NCBI RefSeq assembly: GCF_030317035.1 | Contig: NZ_JASZYK010000002.1 | Location: 806,001 to 870,000 of the forward strand | From: Variovorax sp. J22G73 | GTDB taxonomy: Bacteria > Pseudomonadota > Gammaproteobacteria > Burkholderiales > Burkholderiaceae_C | Length of the DNA: 64,000 nt | Reading direction: 5' to 3' | Shown: positions 31,971 to 41,713 of the stretch, in pieces | How the letters are laid out: each line of letters begins with the position of its first letter | How positions within the stretch are numbered: position 1 is the stretch's first letter | Position numbers and translations under genes: made by a program | Notes under the pieces: model-generated | The model's input: the letters and a program-made list of their open reading frames with translations, nothing else | What the model was told of the DNA's origin: nothing | Databases searched by the model: none

Positions 31971-34900
31971 CGGGGGAGTCCTTCCATCTGCTGCTCGTGG
32001 TCGAGCAGCAGGTTTTCCAATTGGTCTTTGTAGCCGCCAGGCTGCTGCCACAAGCCGCGCTGCATGGCCTCGAGCAGGCGGCTGAGCATGTCGTGCAGCG
32101 CGCGTGGGTTGTGCTGGTTCACGAAGTCGCGCGTGTCGGCGTCGAGCACGTAGGCGTCGGCCACCATCGCGTACTGGTGGTCGCCGACCACGCGCGCGGT
32201 GGCGTCGAAGCCGAACAGGTAGTCCACCGTGGCGGCCATCTCGAAGGCGCCCTTGTAGCCGTGGCGCTTCACGCCGTCTATCCACTTCGGGTTGACCACG
32301 CGCGAGCGAATGACGCGGCTGATTTCTTCTTTCAGCGTGCGCACGCGCGGTGCCTGCGGGTTGCCGTGGTCGCCGTGGTACATGGCCGGCTGCCGGCCGC
32401 TCAGGTGGCGCACGGCGGCGGCCATGCCGCCCTGGAACTGGTAGTAGTCGTTGGAGTCGAGCAGGTCGTGCTCGCGGCTGTCCTGGTTCTGCATGACGAC
32501 GTTCATGGCGCGCAGGCGGCGCGTGAGCGCGGCGGCTGCCGGCACGCCGTCGCTGCCCTGCCCGTAGGCATGGGCGCTGCCGCCCACGTAGGCCTTCGAC
32601 AGGTCGTCGTCGGTCTGCCAGTCGCCGTGGTCGAACAGCGGCTGCAGGCCCGAGCCGTAGCTGCCGGGCGCCGAGCCGAACACGCGCCAGCCGGCCTGCA
32701 GGCGCGCGTCGTCGGGCGAAGCGCCCTGCGCCTGCAGCGCCGCGGCCTCGCGCAGGATGCGCGCGCGGATCGGGTTGCGCTCGGCGTCTTCGTCTTCCTG
32801 CGCCGCCACGGCCTGCACGGCGGCATCGAACATCTGCACCGCATTGGGAAAGGCGTCGCGGAAGAAGCCCGAGATGCGCAGCGTGACGTCGATGCGCGGG
32901 CGGCCGATGCCCACCGTGGGCAGCACCTCGAAATCGACCACGCGCTGGCTGCCCGGCGCCCACTTGGGCCGCACGCCGATGAGCGCGAAGGCCTGCGCCA
33001 GGTCGTCGCCACCGGTGCGCATGGTGGCCGTGCCCCACACCGACAGCCCCATCGCCACCGGGTAGTCGCCGTGCTCCTGCAGATGGCGCTCCACCAGCTG
33101 CGCGGCCGACTTCAGGCCCAGCATCCACGCGGTGGGCGTGGGAATGGCGCGGGTGTCGACCGCGTAGAAGTTGCGCCCGGTGGGCAGCACGTCGGGCCGG
33201 CCGCGCGACGGCGAGCCGCTGGGGCCCGGCGGCACGAAGCGGCCTTGCAGGGCGCGCGAGAACTGCAGCAGCTCCTGCGGGCCGCAGGCATCGAGCGCGG
33301 GCGCAAGGCTGCGTTCGACGCGGCGCATGACGGCCGCGGCCTGTGTCAGTTCGTGCGGGCACGCGCCCGCTTCCAGCAAACGTTGCGCAAGCAGCTCCAG
33401 CCGCTCGCGCGTGTCGCCCTGGTGCCGCCACGCGTCGGTGCTCACCGATTGCAGCAGCGCGGGGCGCGCGCCCTGCCAGGGCACGGCGGCATCGATGTCG
33501 AGCGGGTCGAAGGCGTCGCCGGGCAGCAGGTCTCTGGCCAACGCGCCGAGCAGCCCCGCGTTGTCGCCCGCGCCGTCCAGCGCCGGGTAGCGTGCCAGCG
33601 CGAGCAAGGTGTCGCGCCGCAGGCGGCCTTGCGGCGACGCGCCGAACACATGCAGCCCGTCGCGGATCTGCGTTTCCTTCAGCTCGCACAGGTAGGCATC
33701 GACGCGCGCGAGCACGGCGTCGTCTTCCGCGCCCGGCATGCCCAGCTCTTCGACCAGGTGCTGCGCGCGCACGGCCGACAGGATCTGCGCGCGCAGCACC
33801 TTGGCGCGGCGCGCGTCGACCAGCAGCGCGTCGTAGTACTCGTCGACCTGGCGCTCCAGGTCTTGCAGCGGCCCATGATTTTCGGCGCGCGTCAGCGGCG
33901 GCATCAGGTGGTCGACGATGACGGCCTGCGTGCGCCGCTTGGCCTGCGCGCCCTCGCCCGGGTCGTTGACGATGAAGGGGTACACGTTGGGCAGCGGCCC
34001 CAGGATGGCGTCGGGCCAGCAGGCCTGCGACAGCGCCAGGCTCTTGCCCGGCAGCCATTCGAGGTTGCCGTGCTTGCCCACGTGCACCACCGCGTCGATG
34101 GCGAACACGTCGCGCAGCCAGAAGTAGAAGGCCAGGTAGCTGTGCGGCGGCACCAGCTCGGCGTCGTGGTAGCTCGCGTAGTCGGCGGCACCTGATCCAT
34201 TGGCGGCACCAAGCCCGCCAAGCCCACCAAGAGCGCGCGCGGGCTGGATGCCGACGAACACGCGGCCCAGCCGCAGCCCGGCGATCATGAAGCGGCCCTG
34301 GCGCACCATCGGGTCTTGCGCGGGCGTGCCCCAGCGCGCGTCGATGGCGGCGGCCATGCCCTCGGGCAGCGCCGCGAGCCGCGCGCTGTAGTCGGCCAGC
34401 GCGTAGCTCTGCCACGCGGGGCGCGCGGCCCATTGGTCGGGGTCGTTGGCAATGCCTTGCTGCAGCTTGCGCATGAGCGCGTCGCCGTCTTCGGGCACCG
34501 CATTCGCGGCGCCCAGCGCGTAGCCTTCGGCCTGCATCGCGCGCAGCAGGCCGACGACCGACGCGGGCGTGTCCAGCCCCACGCCGCTGCCGATGCGGCC
34601 TTCGCTGCCCGGGTAGTTCGCCAGGATGAGCGCCACGCGCTTGTCTTCGGCGCGCAGGCTGCGCAGCCTGCACCAGCGCCGCGCGAGCTCGGCCACGAAG
34701 GCGACGCGGTCGGGCTCGGGCTGGTAGTTGACCACCTCGGTCTGCGTGAGCTCGCAGCGGTGCGACAGCCCCTTGAAGCTGATGGCGCGCGTGACGATGC
34801 GCCCGTCCATCTCGGGCAGCGCGATCTGCATCGCGATGTCGCGCGGGCGCAGGCCCTGGCTGTCGGCCAGCCAGTCTTCGCGGTTGCCGCCGCTCACGAT

Positions 34901-35845
34901 CACCTGCAGCACGGGCGCGTCGCCCGCCAGCGCGACGGCCTCGGCTTCGGCTTCGTCTCCATCGTCATCTTGCATGCCTTGCATGCCCTGCCCCAGCGCG
35001 GCGAACGCGGTGGTGTTCAGCACCAGCTGCACGTCGTGCGCGGCGCACAGCCCGCGAAAGGTCGACAGGCACAGAGGGTCCTTCAGCGAATCGAGCGCGA
35101 CGGGCAGCGGGTTGAGCCCCTCGGCGCTCAGCGCGGCGGCCATCGCATCGAAAGCCACGGTGTTGCCCGACAGCAGGTGCGAGCGGTAGAACACCAGCGC
35201 CACCACCGGCGCATCCGCATGCCAGCCGGCGCGCAGGTCGTCGATGCCGGCCACGGTGTGCGCCGCGCCCATGCCGCCCATGGCGTGCGGCACGTGCAGC
35301 GCCACCTGCGGCAGGCTGCGCGGCGGCAGCGGCGCCTCGCCATGGCCCAGCCCGTGGAACGCCACCGAGCGCAGGAACTGCATCGCGTTGCCCGCGCCGC
35401 CGCTGCGGGTGTACTGCCACAGCTGGCGGCTCACGTCGCGCGGCACGGTGCCGCGCGCGAGCAGGTCTTCGTCTTCCTGCAGGTCGCCGGAGAACATGGC
35501 GAGCTGCTGGCCCTTGCGCTTGGCGAGCTTCTCGAGCTGCTGCAGCCCATAGGCCCATGCGGACTCGGCCCCCAGGTGGTCGACCACCACCACGCGCGCG
35601 TGCTGCAGCACCTCGTCGATGTACAGGTCGAGCGAGGCCGGCTGCTTCAGGTACATGAGGTTGGCCAGCCGCAGCGACGGGTAGCCGGGGTCGGTGGCCG
35701 CCAGCGCCGTGCGCGCCGCGGCAAGCAGCGCCAGCGTGGTGTCGGCCGAGCTGAGCACCACGATGTCGCCCGGCGTCTGGTCGAGCCGGGTGACGACGCT
35801 GTCGTCTTCGACGAAGCGGCCGGGCTGGGTGCTCAGCAGGTGCAT
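31967..35845 (-). CDS. cobN: Cobaltochelatase large subunit CobN
   Basis: 1292 aa, normal for CobN. Characteristic segments: VVALVFYRSHLLSGNTVAFD, LANYPGSEGRIGSGVGLDTP, DAVVHVGKHGNLEWLPGKSL, the WMLGLKSA / PVAMGLSVWGTATMRTGGDD run, and NPKWIDGVKRHGYKGAFEMA. It inserts Co2+ into hydrogenobyrinic acid a,c-diamide with the ATPase/VWA pair. A low-complexity loop (ALGGLGGLGAANGSGAAD) interrupts the middle. The ChlI/ChlD partner type, rather than CobS/CobT, is encoded directly downstream. Confidence 0.95.
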   Translation of the reverse strand: MHLLSTQPGRFVEDDSVVTRLDQTPGDIVVLSSADTTLALLAAARTALAATDPGYPSLRLANLMYLKQPASLDLYIDEVLQHARVVVVDHLGAESAWAYGLQQLEKLAKRKGQQLAMFSGDLQEDEDLLARGTVPRDVSRQLWQYTRSGGAGNAMQFLRSVAFHGLGHGEAPLPPRSLPQVALHVPHAMGGMGAAHTVAGIDDLRAGWHADAPVVALVFYRSHLLSGNTVAFDAMAAALSAEGLNPLPVALDSLKDPLCLSTFRGLCAAHDVQLVLNTTAFAALGQGMQGMQDDDGDEAEAEAVALAGDAPVLQVIVSGGNREDWLADSQGLRPRDIAMQIALPEMDGRIVTRAISFKGLSHRCELTQTEVVNYQPEPDRVAFVAELARRWCRLRSLRAEDKRVALILANYPGSEGRIGSGVGLDTPASVVGLLRAMQAEGYALGAANAVPEDGDALMRKLQQGIANDPDQWAARPAWQSYALADYSARLAALPEGMAAAIDARWGTPAQDPMVRQGRFMIAGLRLGRVFVGIQPARALGGLGGLGAANGSGAADYASYHDAELVPPHSYLAFYFWLRDVFAIDAVVHVGKHGNLEWLPGKSLALSQACWPDAILGPLPNVYPFIVNDPGEGAQAKRRTQAVIVDHLMPPLTRAENHGPLQDLERQVDEYYDALLVDARRAKVLRAQILSAVRAQHLVEELGMPGAEDDAVLARVDAYLCELKETQIRDGLHVFGASPQGRLRRDTLLALARYPALDGAGDNAGLLGALARDLLPGDAFDPLDIDAAVPWQGARPALLQSVSTDAWRHQGDTRERLELLAQRLLEAGACPHELTQAAAVMRRVERSLAPALDACGPQELLQFSRALQGRFVPPGPSGSPSRGRPDVLPTGRNFYAVDTRAIPTPTAWMLGLKSAAQLVERHLQEHGDYPVAMGLSVWGTATMRTGGDDLAQAFALIGVRPKWAPGSQRVVDFEVLPTVGIGRPRIDVTLRISGFFRDAFPNAVQMFDAAVQAVAAQEDEDAERNPIRARILREAAALQAQGASPDDARLQAGWRVFGSAPGSYGSGLQPLFDHGDWQTDDDLSKAYVGGSAHAYGQGSDGVPAAAALTRRLRAMNVVMQNQDSREHDLLDSNDYYQFQGGMAAAVRHLSGRQPAMYHGDHGNPQAPRVRTLKEEISRVIRSRVVNPKWIDGVKRHGYKGAFEMAATVDYLFGFDATARVVGDHQYAMVADAYVLDADTRDFVNQHNPRALHDMLSRLLEAMQRGLWQQPGGYKDQLENLLLDHEQQMEGLPR

Positions 35846-35887
35846 GCGGTCAGGTAGTCAGGTGGCAGGTGGTCGGCTTTGAGGCCG

Positions 35888-36955
35888 TCAGGCAGCCACC
35901 GCGCTCACCTCGTCCAGCGCCTTGCGCAGCACCGCCTCGTCCAGGTCTTCGCCGATGAATACCAGCCGCGTGCGCTGCGCCTCGCCGTCGCGCCAGCGGC
36001 GGTCGAAGTGGTGGTCGAAGCGGCGGCCCACGCCCTGCACCAGCAGGCGCATCGGCTTGCCCGGAATGGCGACGAAGCCCTTCACGCGGTAGATGGTGTG
36101 CTGCTCGACCAGCGTGTTCAGCACGGCCAGCAGGCTGTCGCGGTCCACCGGCGGCAGCTCGATGACGAGCGAGTCGAACTCGTCGTGGTCGTGCTCTTCC
36201 TCGTGGTCGTGGTGGCTTTCGCGCAGGTGGATGGTGGCTTCGGCCGCGCGGCCCTGGCCCAGCAGCAGCGCGAGCGGCAGCCGGCCTTCGGTGGCGGCGA
36301 CGATCTTGACCTCGGGTGGCAGCTCTTCGCGCACCAGCGCCTCGACCTGCGCGCGCGTGGCGTCGTCCATCAGGTCGGTCTTGTTGAGCACCACCAGGTC
36401 GGCGGCCGAGAGCTGGTCTTCGAACAGCTCGTGCAGCGGCGACTCGTGGTCGAGGTTGGGGTCGGCGCGGCGGGCCTCGTCGACCGCGGCGGGGTTCTCG
36501 GCGAACTGGCCCGAGGCCGCGGCGGGGCCGTCGACCACGGTGACCACCGAATCGACGGTGAAGATGTTGGCGATGTCCGGCCACTGGAAGGCCTGCACCA
36601 GCGGCTTGGGCAGGGCCAGGCCCGAGGTTTCGATGATCACCGCGTCGATGTCGCCGCGGCGCTCGGCCAGTTGCAGCATCACGGGCAGGAACTCTTCCTG
36701 CACGGTGCAGCAGACGCAGCCGTTGGCCAGCTCGTACAGCGCGCCTTCGCGCTCGTTGCCTTCGTCGTCGCAGCCGATGCCGCAGCCGCGGAGAATTTCT
36801 CCGTCGATGCCGAGCTCGCCGAACTCGTTGACGATCACCGCGATGCGGCGGCCCTCGGCGTTGCCGAGGATGTGGCGCAGCAGCGTGGTCTTGCCGCTGC
36901 CGAGGAAGCCCGTGACGATGGTGACGGGGATCTTGGCGTTGCTTGCTTGTGTCAT
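35888..36955 (-). CDS. cobW: CobW-family GTP-binding metallochaperone
   Basis: 355 aa G3E GTPase. Walker A TGFLGSGKTTLLRHIL (about 15-30), the metal-site CxCC motif NGCVCCTVQEEF (about 78-89), and the base-recognition NKTDLMDD. A His/Asp/Glu-rich loop (HHDHEEEHDHDEFD) separates the GTPase and C-terminal CobW_C domains and is a likely metal-binding segment. CobW supplies Co2+ for corrinoid synthesis; its position before CobN fits that role. Confidence 0.93.
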   Translation of the reverse strand: MTQASNAKIPVTIVTGFLGSGKTTLLRHILGNAEGRRIAVIVNEFGELGIDGEILRGCGIGCDDEGNEREGALYELANGCVCCTVQEEFLPVMLQLAERRGDIDAVIIETSGLALPKPLVQAFQWPDIANIFTVDSVVTVVDGPAAASGQFAENPAAVDEARRADPNLDHESPLHELFEDQLSAADLVVLNKTDLMDDATRAQVEALVREELPPEVKIVAATEGRLPLALLLGQGRAAEATIHLRESHHDHEEEHDHDEFDSLVIELPPVDRDSLLAVLNTLVEQHTIYRVKGFVAIPGKPMRLLVQGVGRRFDHHFDRRWRDGEAQRTRLVFIGEDLDEAVLRKALDEVSAVAA

Positions 36956-37080
36956 GGGAGAAGGTCTTTCAGGTGGCTCGGGTCGCGGAGAGTCGCTGCG
37001 GCCGCCGCGATGAATGGCGAGAGCGCCCGCGGCAGTCGCCGGGGGCGCCCTCGAGAAGAGGAACGGTCAGCTTCGAAGGG

Positions 37081-37758
37081 TCAGACCGCGCTGTACAGCC
37101 GGCGCTCGACAAACGCCGAGCCCTGCAGGCGACGCCAGCCCTTGGCCGCGGCCAGCACGCCCAGGTCGACCAGCGGCTCGACCAGCACGACCGTCATGTA
37201 GGCGGCGCCGAAGCTGGCGATCTGGCCCAGGTTTTCAAGCCCCATGCCACGACCGTACAGCGCCCAGAAGCCGACCCACACCACGATGCCGCCCTGGTAG
37301 GCCACCGACAGCTTGAAGGCCTGCTGGTAGCTCAGGTCCACATAGGCCACGTTCTTCGGGATGATGCGGCGCGCCAGCGCGGCGGTGGCGAACAGCGGCA
37401 CCAGCAAGGTGGTGACGTTCATGCCGAACTGGGGAATGTCCTGCGGCTCGAAGAACAGGCCCTGGATGAGCAGGCCGCCCGCCAGCCCGATGGCCGCGGG
37501 CGCCAGGCCGAACACCAGCAGCAGCGTGGTGCCCAGGATCAGGTGCACCTCCGACACGCCCACCGGGTGGTGCGGCAGCACCTCGAAGAAGCAGAACACC
37601 AGCGCCACGGCAATGGCCGAGCGCAGCGCCAGGCCGGCAAGGCCCTCTTTCACGGCGGTGTCGAAGGCCACCTTGCCCGTGTAGGCGAGCGCAGCGGCCG
37701 CCGTGGCGTAGCTGAGAAAAATCTTGGTTCCGTCGACGAGACCGGGTTCGATGTGCAT
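37081..37758 (-). CDS. CbiM-like energy-coupling-factor cobalt permease, solitary
   Basis: 225 aa from the ATG at 37758, which has a perfect AGGAGG 6 bases upstream. It begins MHIEPGLVDG; CbiM proteins begin MHIPDG and use the N-terminal Met-His for metal binding. Six or so membrane segments follow, with PHHPVGVSEVHLILGTTLLL as the conserved CbiM core. No CbiN, CbiQ or CbiO gene is nearby, so it either acts alone or uses unlinked ATPase components. Placement between PepSY and CobW in a B12-riboswitch operon supports cobalt uptake. Confidence 0.83.
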   Translation of the reverse strand: MHIEPGLVDGTKIFLSYATAAAALAYTGKVAFDTAVKEGLAGLALRSAIAVALVFCFFEVLPHHPVGVSEVHLILGTTLLLVFGLAPAAIGLAGGLLIQGLFFEPQDIPQFGMNVTTLLVPLFATAALARRIIPKNVAYVDLSYQQAFKLSVAYQGGIVVWVGFWALYGRGMGLENLGQIASFGAAYMTVVLVEPLVDLGVLAAAKGWRRLQGSAFVERRLYSAV

Positions 37759-37804
37759 CACGCACCTCCTGTAATGCACCGCAGTGCGAAAGTTGATTGT
37801 TCGT

Positions 37805-39349
37805 TCATGGGCTGGCTTGCGCAAGCCCCTTCGAGGCGGCGGCCGGCCCGGGCTTGCGCCGCAGCCGGCGCCAGCCGATCACCACGCCGCTGGCCGAGGC
37901 CACCGTGCCGACGATGGACAGCAGCCACACCACCAGGTCCCAGGCCGGCCGGTGCTGGATGAGCCAGGGAAAGTCCAGGCTGTGCGCCGCGTTGAAGAGC
38001 CAGCGGCGCAGGCGCGAATTGGCGTCGTTGCTGCCCGCGACCTGGCCGCTGGCGGGGTCTATGTAGACCCAGCTGCGCGCCGGGTCGTCGAACTCCACGC
38101 GCCACACGGGCAGCACGCGCTCGCGGTGGTGGCCGTACCAGTGGAAGTCTTCGCGGGTCTGCAGCACGGCCTGCGTCACGGGGGCGCCGGGCCGCAGGCG
38201 CGCGGCGGCGCGCCGTATTTCTTCCTTGCCGAACGACGCGGGCGCGCCCGTGGTGGCATCGACCACGCGCACGCGCGCCCTGGCGTCGCGCAGCTGCAGC
38301 AGCGGCTTGCCGTCGAACCACAGCAGCACGGCCTCGCGCGCGGGGGCGTCGCCCGTTTCCGTCGGCAACACGGCCGGCCGCCACGCCAGCGCCGGCGTGC
38401 CGGCCCCGGTGTAGCGCGCCATGGCCGCCGCGTCGAGCGGCCCGCGCTGGAACCAGCCGTTGGGGTTCATCGACAGCCAGCCGCTGATGATCCAGGTGAG
38501 CACGAAGAAGCCGCCGACCAGCCCGGCGATGTGGTGCCAGGCCATCCAGCCCGAATAAGGCGTGACCGCGCCGTTGCGAAACCGCCGCCGCAGGCGCACC
38601 CGCAGGATGCCGATGACGATGCCCGTCACCGCCGACACGATGCACGCCGCCGACAGCCACACCACCACCTCGTGCCACAGCGGCGGGTCGGCGCGCAGCG
38701 GCGTGAAGTAGATCCAGTGCGGCACCGAGCCCAGCCAGTTCCAGAAGCGCTCCGAGCGCGTGGTGTCGCGCACCACCTCTCCATTGCGCTGCGACACGTA
38801 CAGCTCGGTGCCGGCCGCGTCGTTCAGCGCGATGCGGTGCAGCGGGCGCAGCGGGTTCAGGCCCTGCGGCACGGTCCACTGGTCGCGCTCCAGCGTCTCG
38901 GCCCAGCGCGCGTTCGCGTCGTCCGGGTGGCCGGAGAAGGCGCGCGCGATGACCTCGGCCTGCGCGGCATCGACCGGGCCGGGCACGTGGCCGTCGCGCG
39001 CCGACACCGTGTGCCGCCCGCCGCGCGCATCGACGATGCGCCACACCGGCCCCGCGTCGCTGCCGGCCTGCATCTCCAGCCCGATGCGACGCGGCTGCAG
39101 GGCGCGCACGTCCTCCGGCAGCACCTGCAGCGCGGCCATGGGCGACACCTGCGCCTGCTCGAAGCGCAAGGGCGCGAGCCCGGCCAGCCGCTCTTCGTCG
39201 GTGAGGTTCGGGTAGCCCACGTACATCATCACCACGCCCGAGACGAACCACATGACGAACAGCAGGCAGCCGCCGATGCCCAGCCACCGGTGCGTCCAGT
39301 AGAGCCAGTGCCGGATGCGCGGCCAGGCGCGGCGCCAGATGGATGTCAT
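37805..39349 (-). CDS. PepSY-associated transmembrane protein
   Basis: 514 aa with four predicted membrane helices: near residues 15-45 (IRHWLYWTHRWLGIGGCLLF), about 225-250, about 275-300 and about 465-490. PepSY-type domains lie between them. Conserved His residues in the helices (THRWLG, WHHIAGLVGG) are typical haem or metal ligands of this family. PepSY_TM proteins often sit next to TonB receptors and are thought to assist reduction or release of the imported metal chelate. Here it lies between the receptor and the CbiM-like permease, suggesting a role in cobalt or corrinoid uptake. Confidence 0.88.
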   Translation of the reverse strand: MTSIWRRAWPRIRHWLYWTHRWLGIGGCLLFVMWFVSGVVMMYVGYPNLTDEERLAGLAPLRFEQAQVSPMAALQVLPEDVRALQPRRIGLEMQAGSDAGPVWRIVDARGGRHTVSARDGHVPGPVDAAQAEVIARAFSGHPDDANARWAETLERDQWTVPQGLNPLRPLHRIALNDAAGTELYVSQRNGEVVRDTTRSERFWNWLGSVPHWIYFTPLRADPPLWHEVVVWLSAACIVSAVTGIVIGILRVRLRRRFRNGAVTPYSGWMAWHHIAGLVGGFFVLTWIISGWLSMNPNGWFQRGPLDAAAMARYTGAGTPALAWRPAVLPTETGDAPAREAVLLWFDGKPLLQLRDARARVRVVDATTGAPASFGKEEIRRAAARLRPGAPVTQAVLQTREDFHWYGHHRERVLPVWRVEFDDPARSWVYIDPASGQVAGSNDANSRLRRWLFNAAHSLDFPWLIQHRPAWDLVVWLLSIVGTVASASGVVIGWRRLRRKPGPAAASKGLAQASP

Positions 39350-39371
39350 GCGGAAGCCATTCGGTCGTCGC

Positions 39372-41567
39372 TCAGAAGTTGACCAGCGCCGACAGCTCGA
39401 ACGAGCGCGGCCGGCCCAGCAGCCACTGGTTGCCGCTGTTGGAGAACGACACCGGGTACTTGCGGTCGGCCAAGTTGTAGGCGCGCAGCGCCAGCTTGAG
39501 CGACGGGCTGGCCTGCCAGCTCACCGAGGCGTCGGCCACGGTGTACGAGCCGATCTTGCGCGTGTTGGCCGTATCGACCTGGCGCGGGCCCACGTAGCGC
39601 ACGCCGAAAGCGGCCTCCCACTGCGGGCGAAAGCGCCAGCCGAGCCACAGGTTCGCCGCCTCTTCGGGCACGCCCGTGGGCGTGTTGCCCGCGCGCGAGA
39701 CCAGCCTGCCGTTCACCACCTCGTTGAAATCGTCGTAGCGTGCGCGCAGCTTGGCCACGTTGGCCTCCAGGTTCAGCGTGGGCGTGAGCGCCAGGTCGAG
39801 CGTGGCCTCGATGCCTTCGGACGACTGCTGGCCGACCTGCTGCGTCTTGCTCGGGTCGTTCGCGTCGCGCGACAGCAGCTTGTTCTTCTCGATGCGGTAG
39901 GCGGCCACCGTCCAGGCGCTGCGGCTGTCGGCCAGCTGGCGCTTGTAGCCGACCTCCACCTGCCTGCCCGTGCTGAGCTCGAAGGGCACCTGCGTGGCCG
40001 AGGTGCTGATGAGCGAGGTCAGCGGGTCCGCCGCGCGCGCCACCTGGGCGTAGAACGACTGCGTGGCATCGGGCGCGTACACCACGCCGAGGCGGCCGGT
40101 GGCGTACTCGAAGGTCTTGCCCAGGCTGTTGGCGGCGTTCTGCAGGTCGGCGCGCGCGACCTTGGCGTGGTCCCAGCGCAGGCTGCCCACCACGGACCAC
40201 TGCTCGTTGAAGGCCAGCTTGTCTTCGGTGAAAAAGGCGTAGGTGTCGGTCTTGGTCTTGTAGCGCGGCAGGTAGGCCACGGGCGAAGCGTAGTAGCCGG
40301 GGTTGAAGGTGAACGGGTCCACCACCGAGCGGCCGCCGAAGGGCGTGTCGCTGGTGTTCAGGAAGTCGATGCGGTTCACATCAAAGCCCGCCAGCACCTG
40401 GTTGGCCAGGCCGAACAGCCGGTGCTTCACGGTCACGTCGGTGCGGTTGCCGACCTGCTCCTGGTCGTGGCCGATTTCGAGGTAGTCGCCGCGCGTCACG
40501 CGGCGCGTGGTGGCGTTGAAGGTGTAGGTCTCGCTGTTGCGCCAGTGGCGCTTGCTCTCCAGGCGGTAGAGCTGGTTGCGCACCGTCACGGCGTCGTTGG
40601 GCGTCCATTGCGCGTCGAGCCGGGTCCACTTGTCGCGGTACTTGATCTCGGCGTCGTCGAGGTTGTAGTTCTGGCGCAGCGTCTGGCTGCCCAGGCGCCC
40701 GTCGATCAGCGGCACGCCGTAGTAGCGCTGCGGCGTCTGCCGGCCTTCGTCGTGCGACAGCGTGAACTGCAGCTGCGGCGACACGTCGAGCCGCACGGCC
40801 GCGCCCACGGCCAGGCTCTCGGCCTCGCCGCGCTGCATGAAGCCGTCGGTGGCGCGGTGGCTGATGTCGAAGCGGTACGAGAGCTTGTCGTTGATGGCAC
40901 CGCCGCTGCCGAAGGCGACCTGGCGCGTGGCGTCGGAGCCCAGCGTGACGAGCGCCTCGTTCTGGATGGGGCCGCGCGTGGGCTTCTTGGGCACCACGTT
41001 GATGGCGCCGCCGATGGCGCCCTCGCCGTACATCACCGAGGCCGCGCCGCGCAGCACCTCGATGCGGTCGACCGACCAGGTGTCGAAGGGAAAGGTGACG
41101 GTGCCCGCGCCTGCGTACAGGCGCGTGCCGTCGAACAGCTGCATGACCGAGCCGTGGCCCGTGAAGCCGCGCGCGGCCATGGCGGTGCCGCCGTTGCCCG
41201 GCGCGGGCGAACCGGTGATGCCGGTGGCGCGGGTGGCCGCATCGACGACCGACACGTCGCCGCGCGCGCGGATGGTGTCGCCCGTCAGCACCTCGATGCT
41301 GGCCGGTGTTTCCAGCGGCGTGAGGCCGAGCCGGCTGCCGGTGGCCGTGGGCTCGTCGATGGCCAGCGGCGCGTGGCGGTCGGCCTCGACGCGCACCGGG
41401 TTCAGGCTTTGGGCGCCGGTTGCTTCCGTTTGCGCAAAAGACGCGCCGGGAGCGAAAGCCAGACCCAGGCCCAGCCCCAATGAAATGCCCGAAATGTGCG
41501 AAAGGCGCGCCCGATGAAGCTGCGCACCCCTTCCCGCGCGATGCCGCGCCTGTGTCGTTCGACCCAT
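39372..41567 (-). CDS. TonB-dependent siderophore-type receptor under B12-riboswitch control
   Basis: 731 aa from the ATG at 41567, with GAGGAGAGG upstream. A long signal peptide contains ISGISLGLGLGLAFAPGASFA. The plug domain runs about 70-190 (GLTPLETPASIEVLTGDTIR, RIEVLRGAASVMYGEGAIGG), then a 22-strand-type barrel ending SFELSALVNF. The FhuA/FpvA-like layout (TonB-siderophor class) usually imports ferric siderophores. Its cobalamin riboswitch and the downstream cobalt genes argue instead for a cobalt chelate or corrinoid as ligand. Confidence 0.9.
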   Translation of the reverse strand: MGRTTQARHRAGRGAQLHRARLSHISGISLGLGLGLAFAPGASFAQTEATGAQSLNPVRVEADRHAPLAIDEPTATGSRLGLTPLETPASIEVLTGDTIRARGDVSVVDAATRATGITGSPAPGNGGTAMAARGFTGHGSVMQLFDGTRLYAGAGTVTFPFDTWSVDRIEVLRGAASVMYGEGAIGGAINVVPKKPTRGPIQNEALVTLGSDATRQVAFGSGGAINDKLSYRFDISHRATDGFMQRGEAESLAVGAAVRLDVSPQLQFTLSHDEGRQTPQRYYGVPLIDGRLGSQTLRQNYNLDDAEIKYRDKWTRLDAQWTPNDAVTVRNQLYRLESKRHWRNSETYTFNATTRRVTRGDYLEIGHDQEQVGNRTDVTVKHRLFGLANQVLAGFDVNRIDFLNTSDTPFGGRSVVDPFTFNPGYYASPVAYLPRYKTKTDTYAFFTEDKLAFNEQWSVVGSLRWDHAKVARADLQNAANSLGKTFEYATGRLGVVYAPDATQSFYAQVARAADPLTSLISTSATQVPFELSTGRQVEVGYKRQLADSRSAWTVAAYRIEKNKLLSRDANDPSKTQQVGQQSSEGIEATLDLALTPTLNLEANVAKLRARYDDFNEVVNGRLVSRAGNTPTGVPEEAANLWLGWRFRPQWEAAFGVRYVGPRQVDTANTRKIGSYTVADASVSWQASPSLKLALRAYNLADRKYPVSFSNSGNQWLLGRPRSFELSALVNF

Positions 41568-41582
41568 GTGACCTCTCCTCCG

Positions 41583-41600
41583 GCCTGCGTCCCCGCAGGC
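41583..41600 (-). promoter_or_regulatory. Hairpin abutting the receptor's Shine-Dalgarno sequence
   Basis: GCCTGCG-GGGA-CGCAGGC is a perfect 7-bp stem with a GGGA loop, ending 4 bases before the GAGGAGAGG ribosome-binding site. Its position suggests a translational control element working with the cobalamin aptamer upstream, by analogy with ribosome-site-masking B12 riboswitches. Confidence 0.45.
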
Positions 41601-41682
41601 TCCCGACCGATGAAGGACGCAGCAGGGGAAAGGCGAAAGGGCTGCCACGGTGCGCGCGAGCGCCAAGCGGCGGGCCCGGACA

Positions 41683-41713
41683 CGCACTCCCGCTGCGTCC
41701 GAAGGCGGTTGCG
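41683..41713 (-). promoter_or_regulatory. Conserved expression-platform hairpin of the second cobalamin leader
   Basis: Same structure as 2554-2584: outer CGCA/TGCG and inner CCGC/GCGG stems around a CTTCGGACGCA loop. It differs at two of 31 positions. It follows directly on the aptamer's closing element. Confidence 0.5.
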
